The position numbers and the translations under genes were made by a program. Under the pieces are notes generated by a model. That model had not been told where the DNA came from, searched no databases, and worked only from the letters and a program-made list of their open reading frames with translations. 64,000 nt of DNA from the NCBI RefSeq assembly GCF_019469185.1, contig NZ_CP048264.1:2170001-2234000 (forward strand), read 5' to 3'. The stretch comes from Gilliamella sp. ESL0441 (GTDB lineage: Bacteria; Pseudomonadota; Gammaproteobacteria; Enterobacterales; Orbaceae). Of the stretch, positions 52,343 through 60,905 are shown piece by piece; positions within the stretch are counted from its first letter, which is position 1, and each line of letters begins with the position of its first letter.

Positions 52343-54831
52343 GAAACACATTAAAATCGTCCACATTAGAGCAAAAATTTCCCATTCTTGCGGTTGAAAA
52401 TGATTGTATCATCTCCAAAAATGCCGATGTCACAATTGCCTATCAATTGGAATTGCCCGAAGTATTTACGGTGACGTCACCCGAATATGAAATTATACAT
52501 GCAACATGGTGTAAGGCTATTCGATTATTGCCAAATTATACAATTGTGCATAAACAAGATTGGTTTGAAAATGAAAAATACCAAATTGAAAATCAAACAG
52601 AAAACAGCACCTTTTTAAACAGATCTTTTGAAAAGCATTTTTACCAACGCCCTTATTTAAAACATACGTGTTATGTATATATTATTAAAACATCGAAAAT
52701 TAGGGCTGCGCAAAAAAGTAATGTGAATATGTTGACCCGAAAATTTGTAATTCCGGCAGAAGTTCAATCGGGTTCTATTGCAAAATTTGTTGAGGCTGTA
52801 CAACAGTTTGAACGGATTATTAATGATTGTGATTTTCTACAATTAACCCGACTAACCAATGACGATATAGTGGGTACTGAGGAAAAAGCAGGAATCATTG
52901 AAAAATATTTTTCTCTTTCTCAACAGGAAACAACGTGTTTACAGGATGTAACCTTGAAAACAGGAGACATGAAAATCGGTGATAAACATGTGTGTTTGCA
53001 TACCCTTTCGGAAACAAATGATTTACCCAGTTCGGTGTATACGGATTACAGGCATGAAAAAATGTCAACCGATAAAAGCGAGTGTCGCCTTTCTTTCGCT
53101 GCTCCTTTAGGGTTATTGTTAGCGTGTGATCATATCTATAATCAATATATATTTATTGATGACTCCTCTGAAAATTTAAAGAATTTTGAACAAACCGCAC
53201 GTAATATGTATTCATTATCGAGGTACTCCCGAAGTAATCAAATCAACAGCGAATGGATAGAGGAATATTTAAATGAGGCTCACAGTAATAATTTAACCTC
53301 TGTTCGAGCGCATTATAATATTTTTGCGTGGAGCAGTTCTTTGGAGCAATTGAAAAATATTAAAAGTGAGGTGGGTTCACAAATTGCCTCGTTAGGTTGC
53401 ACTCCTCGACATAATACCGTAAACACACCAACGTTATTTTGGGCAGGCATACCCGGTGGAGAAGGCGATTTTCCTTTTGAAGAAAGTTTTTATACATTCA
53501 TTGAACAAGGGGTGTGTTTATTTTCTCAAGAAACAAATTATAAAAGTTCGCTTTCGGCATTCGGTATTCGCATGACGGATCGATTAAATGGTTTGCCGAT
53601 ACATTTGGATATTTCGGATATGCCCATGAAAAAAGGGATTATTACGAATCGTAATAAATTTGTTTTGGGACCCTCTGGGTCGGGTAAATCTTTTTTCACG
53701 AATCATATGGTACGTCAATATTATGAACAAGGCGCACATATCGTGCTGGTAGATACGGGTAATTCCTATGAAGGATTAAATAAACTGATTCATTACAAAA
53801 CTCAAGGAATAGACGGCATATATTTTACCTATACCGAAGATAACCCTATTTCATTTAACCCGTTTTATAATGAAAGTTACCAATTTGATATTGAAAAAAA
53901 AGAATCCCTCAAAACGTTATTGTTAACGTTGTGGAAACGTGAGGACGAGATGCCCAAACGCTCGGAGGAAACTGAATTATCCAAAATTATCAGTAAATAC
54001 ATAGAATTAATCAAAAACGACAGAAATATAAGACCCTGCTTCAATACATTTTATGAGTATGTGCGTGATGTATATCAAGTTACTGAAAATGTTCGGGATA
54101 AAGAATTTGACATTATTAATTTTTTAAAAGTACTTGAGCCTTACTATAAGGGGGGTGAATTTGATTTTTTGCTTAATTCAGATAAAGAAATCGATTTGCT
54201 TGGTAAACGATTTATTGTGTTTGAAATTGATGCCATAAAAGATCATAAAATCCTCTTTCCTGTAGTAACCATCATCATAATGGACACTTTTATTAATAAA
54301 ATGAGACGATTAAAAGGGGTCAGGAAAATGATTTTAATAGAGGAGGCATGGAAAGCTATAGCTAAGGCAGGAATGGCAGATTATATAAAATATTTATTTA
54401 AAACGATTCGAAAATTTTTCGGTGAGGCGGTGGTAGTAACGCAGGAAATTGACGATATCATTTCTTCGCCTGTTGTAAAAGATACGATTATCAATAATTC
54501 AGATTGTAAAATCCTTCTCGATCAGCGCAAATATGTTAATTCATTCGAACGCATACAAGAGATCTTAGGTTTAACCAACAAAGAAGTATCGCAAATTTTA
54601 TCCATTAATACCGCTAATGATTCTAACCGTCTTTATAAAGAGGTTTGGATTGGTTTAGGTGGGATGCAATCAGCCGTATACGGCACAGAAGTATCATTAG
54701 AAGAATATTTTACATATACGACTGAGGAAACTGAAAAATTAGCTGTTTGGCAACTTGCAGAAAAAATGAACGGAAATTTTGAACTTGCTATCAGGCAGGT
54801 AGCTGAAAATTTAAGAAAAAATAACCTTTAA
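52339..54831 (+). CDS. traG: TraG, VirB4-type conjugation ATPase of Bacteroidetes type
   Basis: 830 residues. The N-terminal region (TLEQKFPILAVENDCIISK) and HKQDWF are hallmarks of Bacteroidetes TraG. Walker A GPSGSGKSFFTN starts at about residue 444; Walker B region is MILIEEAWKAIAKAGMA (about 667-683). It powers the transfer channel. Full length for the family (about 830). This is the clearest sign that the module came from, or is shared with, Bacteroidetes, as a gammaproteobacterial system would have a different VirB4. Confidence 0.94.
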   Translation: MRNTLKSSTLEQKFPILAVENDCIISKNADVTIAYQLELPEVFTVTSPEYEIIHATWCKAIRLLPNYTIVHKQDWFENEKYQIENQTENSTFLNRSFEKHFYQRPYLKHTCYVYIIKTSKIRAAQKSNVNMLTRKFVIPAEVQSGSIAKFVEAVQQFERIINDCDFLQLTRLTNDDIVGTEEKAGIIEKYFSLSQQETTCLQDVTLKTGDMKIGDKHVCLHTLSETNDLPSSVYTDYRHEKMSTDKSECRLSFAAPLGLLLACDHIYNQYIFIDDSSENLKNFEQTARNMYSLSRYSRSNQINSEWIEEYLNEAHSNNLTSVRAHYNIFAWSSSLEQLKNIKSEVGSQIASLGCTPRHNTVNTPTLFWAGIPGGEGDFPFEESFYTFIEQGVCLFSQETNYKSSLSAFGIRMTDRLNGLPIHLDISDMPMKKGIITNRNKFVLGPSGSGKSFFTNHMVRQYYEQGAHIVLVDTGNSYEGLNKLIHYKTQGIDGIYFTYTEDNPISFNPFYNESYQFDIEKKESLKTLLLTLWKREDEMPKRSEETELSKIISKYIELIKNDRNIRPCFNTFYEYVRDVYQVTENVRDKEFDIINFLKVLEPYYKGGEFDFLLNSDKEIDLLGKRFIVFEIDAIKDHKILFPVVTIIIMDTFINKMRRLKGVRKMILIEEAWKAIAKAGMADYIKYLFKTIRKFFGEAVVVTQEIDDIISSPVVKDTIINNSDCKILLDQRKYVNSFERIQEILGLTNKEVSQILSINTANDSNRLYKEVWIGLGGMQSAVYGTEVSLEEYFTYTTEETEKLAVWQLAEKMNGNFELAIRQVAENLRKNNL

Positions 54832-54842
54832 AATTAGAAAAC

Positions 54843-55481
54843 ATGAAAATCAAAAACTTTTTCAATACGTTCATCGTATTGGTGGGTCTGTGCAATCCTT
54901 TTATCTTACATGCACAACTGGTGGTTAGTGATCCCAGTAATTTAATACAAAGTATTATTAACTCTACACAAGAAATTGTAGAAACTTCTACCACAGCCCA
55001 AAATATGATTAAAAATTTTCAAGAAACCGAAAAATTATTTCAAGAAACAAAGAAATATTATGATCAATTGAAAAACGTAACTGATGTGGTGAGGGGTGCT
55101 CATAAAATCAAATTAACGTACGATTTGATTAAGGACATTTCGGATATCTATTCGAAAAATTTTAAAAAAATGATGAATGACAAAAATTACAGTATTGAGG
55201 AACTGGGGGCGATTGCAACGGGCTATACAAATATATTATCTGAAAGCAGTCTTTTGTTGGATGAACTGCAAAATGTAATTACGGTTACTAACATGTCTAT
55301 GACGGACAAGGAGCGATTAGATCTTATTGATAAAATCTATTATTCGATGAAGAAATACCGCAATTTAACACAATACTATACGAACAAAAATATTAGTATA
55401 TCGTATTTGCGATCTAAAAAATCGGGGGATTCGCAACGTATATTAAATCTTTACGGAAAACCCGAAGAAAAATATTGGTAA
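54843..55481 (+). CDS. traI: TraI (DUF4141), Bacteroidetes-type conjugation
   Basis: 212 residues, exported (signal peptide about 1-25, ending LHAQ). Long helices with AQNMIKNFQETEKLFQETKK, coiled-coil-like, and the DUF4141 layout. VirB5-like position between traG and traJ. The usual small traH between traG and traI is missing; only 11 bp lie between them. Confidence 0.88.
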   Translation: MKIKNFFNTFIVLVGLCNPFILHAQLVVSDPSNLIQSIINSTQEIVETSTTAQNMIKNFQETEKLFQETKKYYDQLKNVTDVVRGAHKIKLTYDLIKDISDIYSKNFKKMMNDKNYSIEELGAIATGYTNILSESSLLLDELQNVITVTNMSMTDKERLDLIDKIYYSMKKYRNLTQYYTNKNISISYLRSKKSGDSQRILNLYGKPEEKYW

Positions 55482-55496
55482 TATCAGAATCGAAGT

Positions 55497-56492
55497 ATGG
55501 ATAACTTACATGCTATATTACGAGCACTATATCAAGACATGATGCCCTTGTGTAGTGAGATGATAACCGCTTCAAAAACGATTGCAGGATTAGGGGGATT
55601 ATTTTATTTGGCATATCGAGTTTGGCAACAACTCGCACGAGCTGAGCCGATAGATGTATTTCCCCTACTGCGCCCGTTTGCTATTCTGCTTTGTATCACC
55701 TTTTTTCCTACCATAGTTATCGGTACGATTAATAGTATTTTAAGTCCTGTCGTGACGGGTACTAACAAGTTATTAAACGGTCAAACATTTAGTTTAGAAG
55801 AATACCAAAAGCAAAAAGATCAATTGGAATATGAATTTATGAAACGCAATCCCGAAACGGCATATTTAGTTGATAATGAAGTATTTGATCAAATGATTAA
55901 TCAAATGGGGTGGCGGGATCTCGGCGTTATGACAGGTATGTACATCGAACGAGCGATGTATAATATGAAACGCTCGGTTCAAAGTTTTTTCCGTGGAGTG
56001 TTGGAAAGCATTTTTGTGGCGGTGAGTTTGGTAGTAGATGTTCTAAGGACTTTTTTCTTGATTGTGTTAACAATCTTAGGACCGATTGCTTTTGCCATTT
56101 CCGCTTTTGACGGATTTCAAAATAATATTTTACAGTGGATATCCCGATATATTTATGTCTACATATGGCTGCCTGTGTCCGATGTGTTTAGTTCAATTTT
56201 AGCTCAGATTCAAATTTTGATGTTAAAAAACGATATTTCAGAAATGCAAAACAACCCCGATTTTAATCCCGATGTGTCAAATTCTGTTTATGTAATTTTT
56301 ATGATTATTGGAATTATTGGTTATTTATCGATTCCCATAGCTTCGGGGTGGATTGTTCAAGCTGGGGGCATGAGCGGCATGGGCAGAAATATTTCAAATG
56401 TTACTCAACGAACAGCGGCTGTAACAAGCGGTGTAATAGGTTCATTAACCGGAAATATTGCCGGCAGATTAATTAAGCGTTTTAAAAAATAA
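55497..56492 (+). CDS. traJ: TraJ, VirB6-like membrane protein, Bacteroidetes type
   Basis: 331 residues. Multiple membrane helices (about 24-44, 62-82, 170-210, 265-290). The N-terminus MDNLHAILRALYQDMMPLC and FLIVLTILGPIAFAISAFDGF match the conjugative-transposon TraJ family. It forms part of the inner-membrane channel. No Shine-Dalgarno. In order after traI as in CTnDOT-like elements. Confidence 0.92.
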   Translation: MDNLHAILRALYQDMMPLCSEMITASKTIAGLGGLFYLAYRVWQQLARAEPIDVFPLLRPFAILLCITFFPTIVIGTINSILSPVVTGTNKLLNGQTFSLEEYQKQKDQLEYEFMKRNPETAYLVDNEVFDQMINQMGWRDLGVMTGMYIERAMYNMKRSVQSFFRGVLESIFVAVSLVVDVLRTFFLIVLTILGPIAFAISAFDGFQNNILQWISRYIYVYIWLPVSDVFSSILAQIQILMLKNDISEMQNNPDFNPDVSNSVYVIFMIIGIIGYLSIPIASGWIVQAGGMSGMGRNISNVTQRTAAVTSGVIGSLTGNIAGRLIKRFKK

Positions 56493-56504
56493 ACAAAAAA
56501 TAAA

Positions 56505-57128
56505 ATGGAATTTAAAAGTTTAAAAAACATAGAATCGAGTTTTAATAAAATTCGGTTATTTTCGATGATTTATCTTATTTCATGTACTGCAATTACGGCA
56601 TTCAGTATTTTTAAAGCCTATGATTTTGCAGAACAACAAAGAGAAAAGATTTATGTGCTAGATAATGGTAAATCTCTAATGTTGGCATTATCTCAAGATG
56701 CCTCACAAAACAGACCTATTGAAGCTCGTGAACACGTTCGGCGATTTCATGAGTTATTTTTTACGTTATCTCCAGATAAAAAAGCGATTGAGGGTAACAT
56801 AGAGCGTGCTTTATATTTGGCTGATAAAAGTCCGTTCAATTATTATAAAGATCTATCGGAAAGTGGATATTACAATCGTATTATCAGTGGAAATATTCAT
56901 CAAATGATACAGGTGGATAGTATTTTATGTGATTTCAATACGTACCCGTATTCCATAACAACGTATGCCTCGCAACAAATTATTCGTGAAAGTAATATTA
57001 CTGAACGAAGTTTAATTACTCATTGTAAGTTGGTTAATTCTGTTCGTTCGGATAATAATCCGCAAGGTTTTATTATTGAAAATTTTATTATTCAACAAAA
57101 TAAGGATGTGCGAGTTTTAGATAGATAA
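56505..57128 (+). CDS. traK: TraK, VirB8-like protein, Bacteroidetes type
   Basis: 207 residues with one membrane helix (about 18-37) and a periplasmic domain. MEFKSLKNIESSFNKIRLFS and REHVRRFHELFFTLSPDK (in pieces) are typical TraK blocks. It links inner-membrane and periplasmic parts of the channel. The small traL gene that normally follows is absent; traM begins 24 bp later. Confidence 0.92.
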   Translation: MEFKSLKNIESSFNKIRLFSMIYLISCTAITAFSIFKAYDFAEQQREKIYVLDNGKSLMLALSQDASQNRPIEAREHVRRFHELFFTLSPDKKAIEGNIERALYLADKSPFNYYKDLSESGYYNRIISGNIHQMIQVDSILCDFNTYPYSITTYASQQIIRESNITERSLITHCKLVNSVRSDNNPQGFIIENFIIQQNKDVRVLDR

Positions 57129-57151
57129 AATTAACTTTTTAATAAATAGCA

Positions 57152-58384
57152 ATGAAATTTAATAAAAAAAATCTAAAAAAAATGGTTGTATTTTCTATAA
57201 TGACAATCATTTGTATAACTACGGTATATTATATTTTTGCGCCTTCCGAAATAAACATGGAATCTGTTATCAATGGAAACATACCACAACCAAATAATGC
57301 AAATTTAATCAATGATAAGAAAAAAATATATGAATTGGATGACATCGCCCGACTGAAGGTCGAAAAGAAAAAAGGCATCCAAGAGTTGTCGACCTCGTTC
57401 GATCATTTAATTGGAGATGTGGAAACTCAAGAAAATACCCCGAATGAAAAAATTATCCATTCGGCACGTGCCTATAATGAAATAAACAACAGGATAAGTG
57501 ATTTATCGAAAACTTCTAAAAACACGGATTATGAAAAGGACAAGTTAATTAAAAAAGTGGAAGAATTATCGGATAAATTGCAACATCAACATGCCTTAAA
57601 TCCAACCAATCAAATTGATGAAGATGATAAAAAATTAGCTTTCATGGAAAAATCCTATCAGTTAGCAGCTAAATATTTTCCATCTATTACTGGTACTGTA
57701 AATTCTGTTCCTACGCAAACAGATATCGTATCTAATACGGGTAAGGTCACTCAAGAAAAGAAACATAAAATTTTATCGGTCAATGAAGAAGAAGAAGAAT
57801 CAAATTTGATATCCTGTTTATCTCCGCCGAAGTCGGTTGAAGAAATTATGGATTCATACGGTGGGGATAGGCAATTTTTCTTTAATACTATGGGTAAATC
57901 GTATTTTGCCCAAGAAAAAAACACGATTCGGGCATGCATACATACTACTCAAAAAGTGATGGATGGGCAAAATGTCAGATTACGACTTCTTGAAAAAGTT
58001 TCGATTAATGAAAATATTATACCTGTAAATACGCTTTTAACGGGAGTGGTAAAAATAAACGGGGATCGGGTCGGTATTTTTGTTTCATCGCTCGAATATA
58101 ACGGAACTATAGAATCGGTTGAATTATCTGTTTATGATCTTGACGGTCAACAGGGGTTATTTGTTCCTCATTTAATGACCCTAAATGCTGCAAATGAAAT
58201 CTTAGCCGGAATGTCAAACACGGCAGGTACGGAAGTTTCAGTTATAAAAAGTACTGAACAGCAACTCGCTTCAAGCATGAGTAACGGAGTAATTCAAGGA
58301 ATTTCTCAATATTTTTCTAAAAAATTAACCACGAAAAAAATCACGTTAAAATCGGGTCATCAAGTACTCTTAGTTTCAAAATAA
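57152..58384 (+). CDS. traM: TraM, VirB10-like protein, Bacteroidetes type
   Basis: 410 residues. One membrane helix (about 12-30), a helical linker with coiled-coil (about 50-190, KLIKKVEELSDKLQHQ) and a conserved C-terminal domain (about 265-410, CIHTTQKVMDGQNVRLRLLE; GMSNTAGTEVSV). VirB10-like scaffold. It must not be confused with the TraM/DotI naming of the I-type locus. No Shine-Dalgarno. Confidence 0.9.
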   Translation: MKFNKKNLKKMVVFSIMTIICITTVYYIFAPSEINMESVINGNIPQPNNANLINDKKKIYELDDIARLKVEKKKGIQELSTSFDHLIGDVETQENTPNEKIIHSARAYNEINNRISDLSKTSKNTDYEKDKLIKKVEELSDKLQHQHALNPTNQIDEDDKKLAFMEKSYQLAAKYFPSITGTVNSVPTQTDIVSNTGKVTQEKKHKILSVNEEEEESNLISCLSPPKSVEEIMDSYGGDRQFFFNTMGKSYFAQEKNTIRACIHTTQKVMDGQNVRLRLLEKVSINENIIPVNTLLTGVVKINGDRVGIFVSSLEYNGTIESVELSVYDLDGQQGLFVPHLMTLNAANEILAGMSNTAGTEVSVIKSTEQQLASSMSNGVIQGISQYFSKKLTTKKITLKSGHQVLLVSK

Positions 58385-58406
58385 TCAATTTAAAAACTTA
58401 CATAAA

Positions 58407-59279
58407 ATGAAAAAATATTTTTTACTATCAATCATTATTTATTGTTTATTCTGCAATATTAATCTTTCAGCGCAAAATTATAATTATATTCAGTCAACTG
58501 GGATAGACGTAACCTATGATAAAACATTACATATTTTATTTCCGTCTGAAATTACCTACGTTGATCTGGGGTCTAACGATATTATTGCAAAAAAGGCTGA
58601 CGGTGCTGAAAATGTATTACGTGTAAAAGCGGCTGTTAAGAATTTTAATCCCACTAATTTATCGGTAATTACGAGCGACGGCATTTTTTATCCGTTTAAT
58701 GTATTTTATACGGATACCCCCTCTCAATTGAATATTGAGATGTTAGACATTTTACGGGATAAACAATTTTATAATCATAAAATACCTGTATATTTTTCAA
58801 CTATGGGTGATACTTCTCCGAAAATGGTTAATGATATTATGACGTCTATTTATAATGAATCCAATAAAACCGCTAGGAATATTACTAGTAATAAATTTAA
58901 GATAAACTATCAATTAACGGATATCTACATACATGATCATTTAATTTTTTTAAAAACAGAATTAAGAAATTTATCTAATTTGCCGTTAGATATCGATTTT
59001 ATAAAAATTAAAGTTGTGGACAAAAAAGTGGCTAAACGTACGGTTATTCAGGAAAATATATTATCCGAAGTGCAATCGTATAATGAGGTTAAAACTATAT
59101 ATCCTGGTACGTGCGAAAAAACCATATTTGTGATTAATAAAATTACTATCCCCGATGATAAATTATTAGTAATTGAACTTTTTGAAAAAAACGGAAGCAG
59201 AAATCAACAATTAATTATTAAAAATAAAGATTTACTTAACGCTAGATCCATTAAATCGTTGAATTATATAAAAAAATGA
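58407..59279 (+). CDS. traN: TraN, VirB9-like protein, Bacteroidetes type
   Basis: 290 residues with a signal peptide (about 1-23, LSAQ). It contains the conserved ILFPSEITYVDLGSNDIIA block (about 35-53) and a beta-rich C-terminus, as in TraN of Bacteroidetes conjugative transposons. Outer-membrane core protein partner of TraM. It ends the rightward operon; traO to traQ are absent. A repeated terminator-like unit starts at its stop codon. Confidence 0.9.
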   Translation: MKKYFLLSIIIYCLFCNINLSAQNYNYIQSTGIDVTYDKTLHILFPSEITYVDLGSNDIIAKKADGAENVLRVKAAVKNFNPTNLSVITSDGIFYPFNVFYTDTPSQLNIEMLDILRDKQFYNHKIPVYFSTMGDTSPKMVNDIMTSIYNESNKTARNITSNKFKINYQLTDIYIHDHLIFLKTELRNLSNLPLDIDFIKIKVVDKKVAKRTVIQENILSEVQSYNEVKTIYPGTCEKTIFVINKITIPDDKLLVIELFEKNGSRNQQLIIKNKDLLNARSIKSLNYIKK

Positions 59280-59411
59280 AGCGCAACCATTTGATTTACT
59301 ATCGGTTAAAGCTCGAAGCCGAAGCATGAGGCTTCGAAAAATTTTTTTTAAAACCACTTCGTTAAGTTAATCATATGAAAGTAAAAAAGCCCTATTGATA
59401 GGGCTTTTTTA
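59276..59411 (+). repeat. Duplicated terminator-bearing unit, copy A
   Basis: Starts ATGAAGCGCAAC at the traN stop; contains CGAAGCC, loop GAAGCATGA, GGCTTCG followed by an A-run and T8. Copy B is 59463-59612, offset 187 bp, about 80-85% alike over the first 90 bases. Confidence 0.8.
59383..59410 (+). terminator. Terminator after traN
   Basis: AAAAAAGCCCTA, loop TTGA, TAGGGCTTTTTT: a strong rho-independent terminator ending the traE-traN transcript. Confidence 0.9.
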
Positions 59412-59462
59412 TTATCTTAATCATTAATCATAAAAAATAGAAATAAATTCATAATGAAAAAA

Positions 59463-59612
59463 ATGAAGCGCAACTTTTTGATTTACCATTGGATAAAGTT
59501 CGAAGCCGAAGCATGAGGCTTCGAAAAATTTTTTTCAAAACCGCTTGATCATGTTAATAACGTTAATAACGTTAATAACATAAAAGTTAATAGCCCTATT
59601 GCTAGGGCCGTT
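59463..59612 (+). repeat. Duplicated terminator-bearing unit, copy B
   Basis: Second copy of the unit at 59276. It carries the same CGAAGCC/GGCTTCG hairpin and ends in GCCCTATTGCTAGGGC in place of the copy A terminator. It also holds three tandem 9-bp repeats GTTAATAAC (59553-59579). Confidence 0.8.
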
Positions 59613-59620
59613 AACTTTTA
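59581..59620 (-). terminator. Long hairpin ending the orphan gene at 59618
   Basis: TAAAAGTTAA and GCCCTA pair with TAGGGC and TTAACTTTTA around TTGC. It takes in the stop codon of the leftward gene and can stop transcripts from both sides. Confidence 0.75.
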
Positions 59621-60121
59621 TTTTAAATCATTTTTATATTTTCTTGATGCTCGTAAAGCCTCACTATAGCTATTAAAAGACTCTACGATGTTATACTCAA
59701 AGTCTAAATGATTTCCTACTTGGTCAACAATAATCAAATAATTTTCATCTTTTATGAACGGTAAATCATTTCGTCTAATGGTCACGGTTCCAAATTTTGA
59801 ATAATTTTCGATTAATTTGTTAAGGGTTTTTGTATCAGGAACTTTTGTACTGCTCATATCATTTTTTTTAATTACTGTGCCATTAAAACACCATATTAAA
59901 TGGAAAAACTCCAATTCTCTCGGTTCGCCTTTTACTCTTCCTACATTTTGACATCTAACCCTTATGGTGTTACTGGCATAACGATCTAATCCCATGTATG
60001 GAGACCTTTTGAATACTGTTATAGTGAATTCCAGTTTTTGGTTAGGGTCGATTTTTTTTAATTTTTGAACTGTTTCTTTTAATAGTTTGGTATCTAATTT
60101 TACTTGATTTTTCATAAACAT
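59618..60121 (-). CDS. Orphan protein of unknown function near ardA genes
   Basis: 167 residues, soluble, basic (predicted from many lysines), no signal peptide. Begins MFMKNQVKLDTKLLKETVQK; the second ATG at 60115 is another possible start. LEFTITVFKRSPYMGLDRYA and LIIVDQVGNHLDFEY suggest a beta-rich fold. The family is not recognised. It has an unusually good promoter with an operator-like dyad and a structured leader, and lies next to two anti-restriction genes, so an early-expressed defence-evasion role on entry into a new host is a reasonable guess. Confidence 0.65.
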   Translation of the reverse strand: MFMKNQVKLDTKLLKETVQKLKKIDPNQKLEFTITVFKRSPYMGLDRYASNTIRVRCQNVGRVKGEPRELEFFHLIWCFNGTVIKKNDMSSTKVPDTKTLNKLIENYSKFGTVTIRRNDLPFIKDENYLIIVDQVGNHLDFEYNIVESFNSYSEALRASRKYKNDLK

Positions 60122-60195
60122 ATGGCTTACTCTCTGTTGAATTACAGGATAACCCGTCCTGTTCGGTTAGTCATGGTTGACTGTGTAAGCCATAT
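60120..60195 (-). promoter_or_regulatory. Structured 5' leader hiding the start codon
   Basis: GTAAGCCATAT next to the ATG (60120-60130) can pair with ATATGGCTTAC at the 5' end of the message (60185-60195). Inside is ACAGGA / TCCTGT (about 60145-60163). If transcription starts near 60187, about 7 of the pairs remain. Confidence 0.5.
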
Positions 60196-60222
60196 TGTAT
60201 ATAGACCTCTCTATATGGTCAA
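60194..60222 (-). promoter_or_regulatory. Promoter with operator-like dyad
   Basis: On the minus strand TTGACC (60222-60217), a 17-bp spacer and TACAAT (60199-60194). The spacer is almost filled by ATATAGA / TCTATAT (60199-60216) around GAGG, where a bound repressor would block RNA polymerase. Confidence 0.75.
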
Positions 60223-60291
60223 GTATAATTTTTGCTTTTTTGTGCTTTTTTATGGATTCCGAAAAACATAATTACCAAAACGTTTATAAAT

Positions 60292-60825
60292 TTAATAATT
60301 GTTAAAATAATAGCCCTCGAATTGGCGAACATATCCCTGCTTGATTATGTCCTCTCCTAGTTTCTTAAAATCGATATAATTTTCTATAAATTCGATATTG
60401 TTGATACCTAAATAAGTATCAACTAGATCATAACCAAATTCATAATTTGATTTGTAATAACCGACATATTTATCATCAAACATATCGATGATATCTTGGG
60501 CATAATCAGAATCTTTAAAATCATAATTATCTAAAAATACATAAAAAGCTCGTTGTTTTTCTTCTGAAAAGTTATAATTTTTATCTATTAAATCAAAAAT
60601 TCTTTTATCAATGGAACACTCAGTTATAAAACCATTGGGTATATTTTCATGAGATTGAAACATATATTCTGGGGCAAACTCGTTATTATGTAATCGTTTG
60701 CATTCATCATAAAATGATTCTAAATTAGAATGTTCATTCAAATTTATCCAATCTCCTTTAAGATTGCTATTGTTAAATTTATGATATGTGCCTACGTATA
60801 CTTTCGCATTTAAAATTGTTTCCAT
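60292..60825 (-). CDS. ardA: Anti-restriction protein ArdA, copy 2
   Basis: 177 residues, acidic DNA mimic that blocks type I restriction enzymes when conjugating DNA enters a new cell. It has the ArdA start AKVYVGTYHKFNNSNLKGDW and the block APEYMFQSHENIPNGFI (from FAPEYMFQ), and ends FEGYYFNNY in place of the usual DGHYF. Very acidic stretches (KDSDYAQDIIDMFDD). It is a diverged copy of the gene upstream, and lacks a clear Shine-Dalgarno. Confidence 0.87.
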   Translation of the reverse strand: METILNAKVYVGTYHKFNNSNLKGDWINLNEHSNLESFYDECKRLHNNEFAPEYMFQSHENIPNGFITECSIDKRIFDLIDKNYNFSEEKQRAFYVFLDNYDFKDSDYAQDIIDMFDDKYVGYYKSNYEFGYDLVDTYLGINNIEFIENYIDFKKLGEDIIKQGYVRQFEGYYFNNY

Positions 60826-60843
60826 ATTGAATGTGTTTTTTAT

Positions 60844-60868
60844 AGAAAGTCATTTTTAATGACTTTCT
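60844..60868. terminator. Hairpin between the two ardA genes
   Basis: AGAAAGTCATT / AATGACTTTCT around TTT, an 11-bp stem. No T tract on the minus strand, so probably a partial terminator or RNA stabiliser. Confidence 0.55.
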
Positions 60869-60905
60869 TTAATTATTTTATGTTTACTTGAAAGATTTTT
60901 TATTT

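Noticed and set aside
60168..60193. Leader peptide MAYTVNHD before the orphan gene
   Set aside because: Its ATG lies just at the -10 box, upstream of the expected transcript start, so it would not be translated from that promoter.
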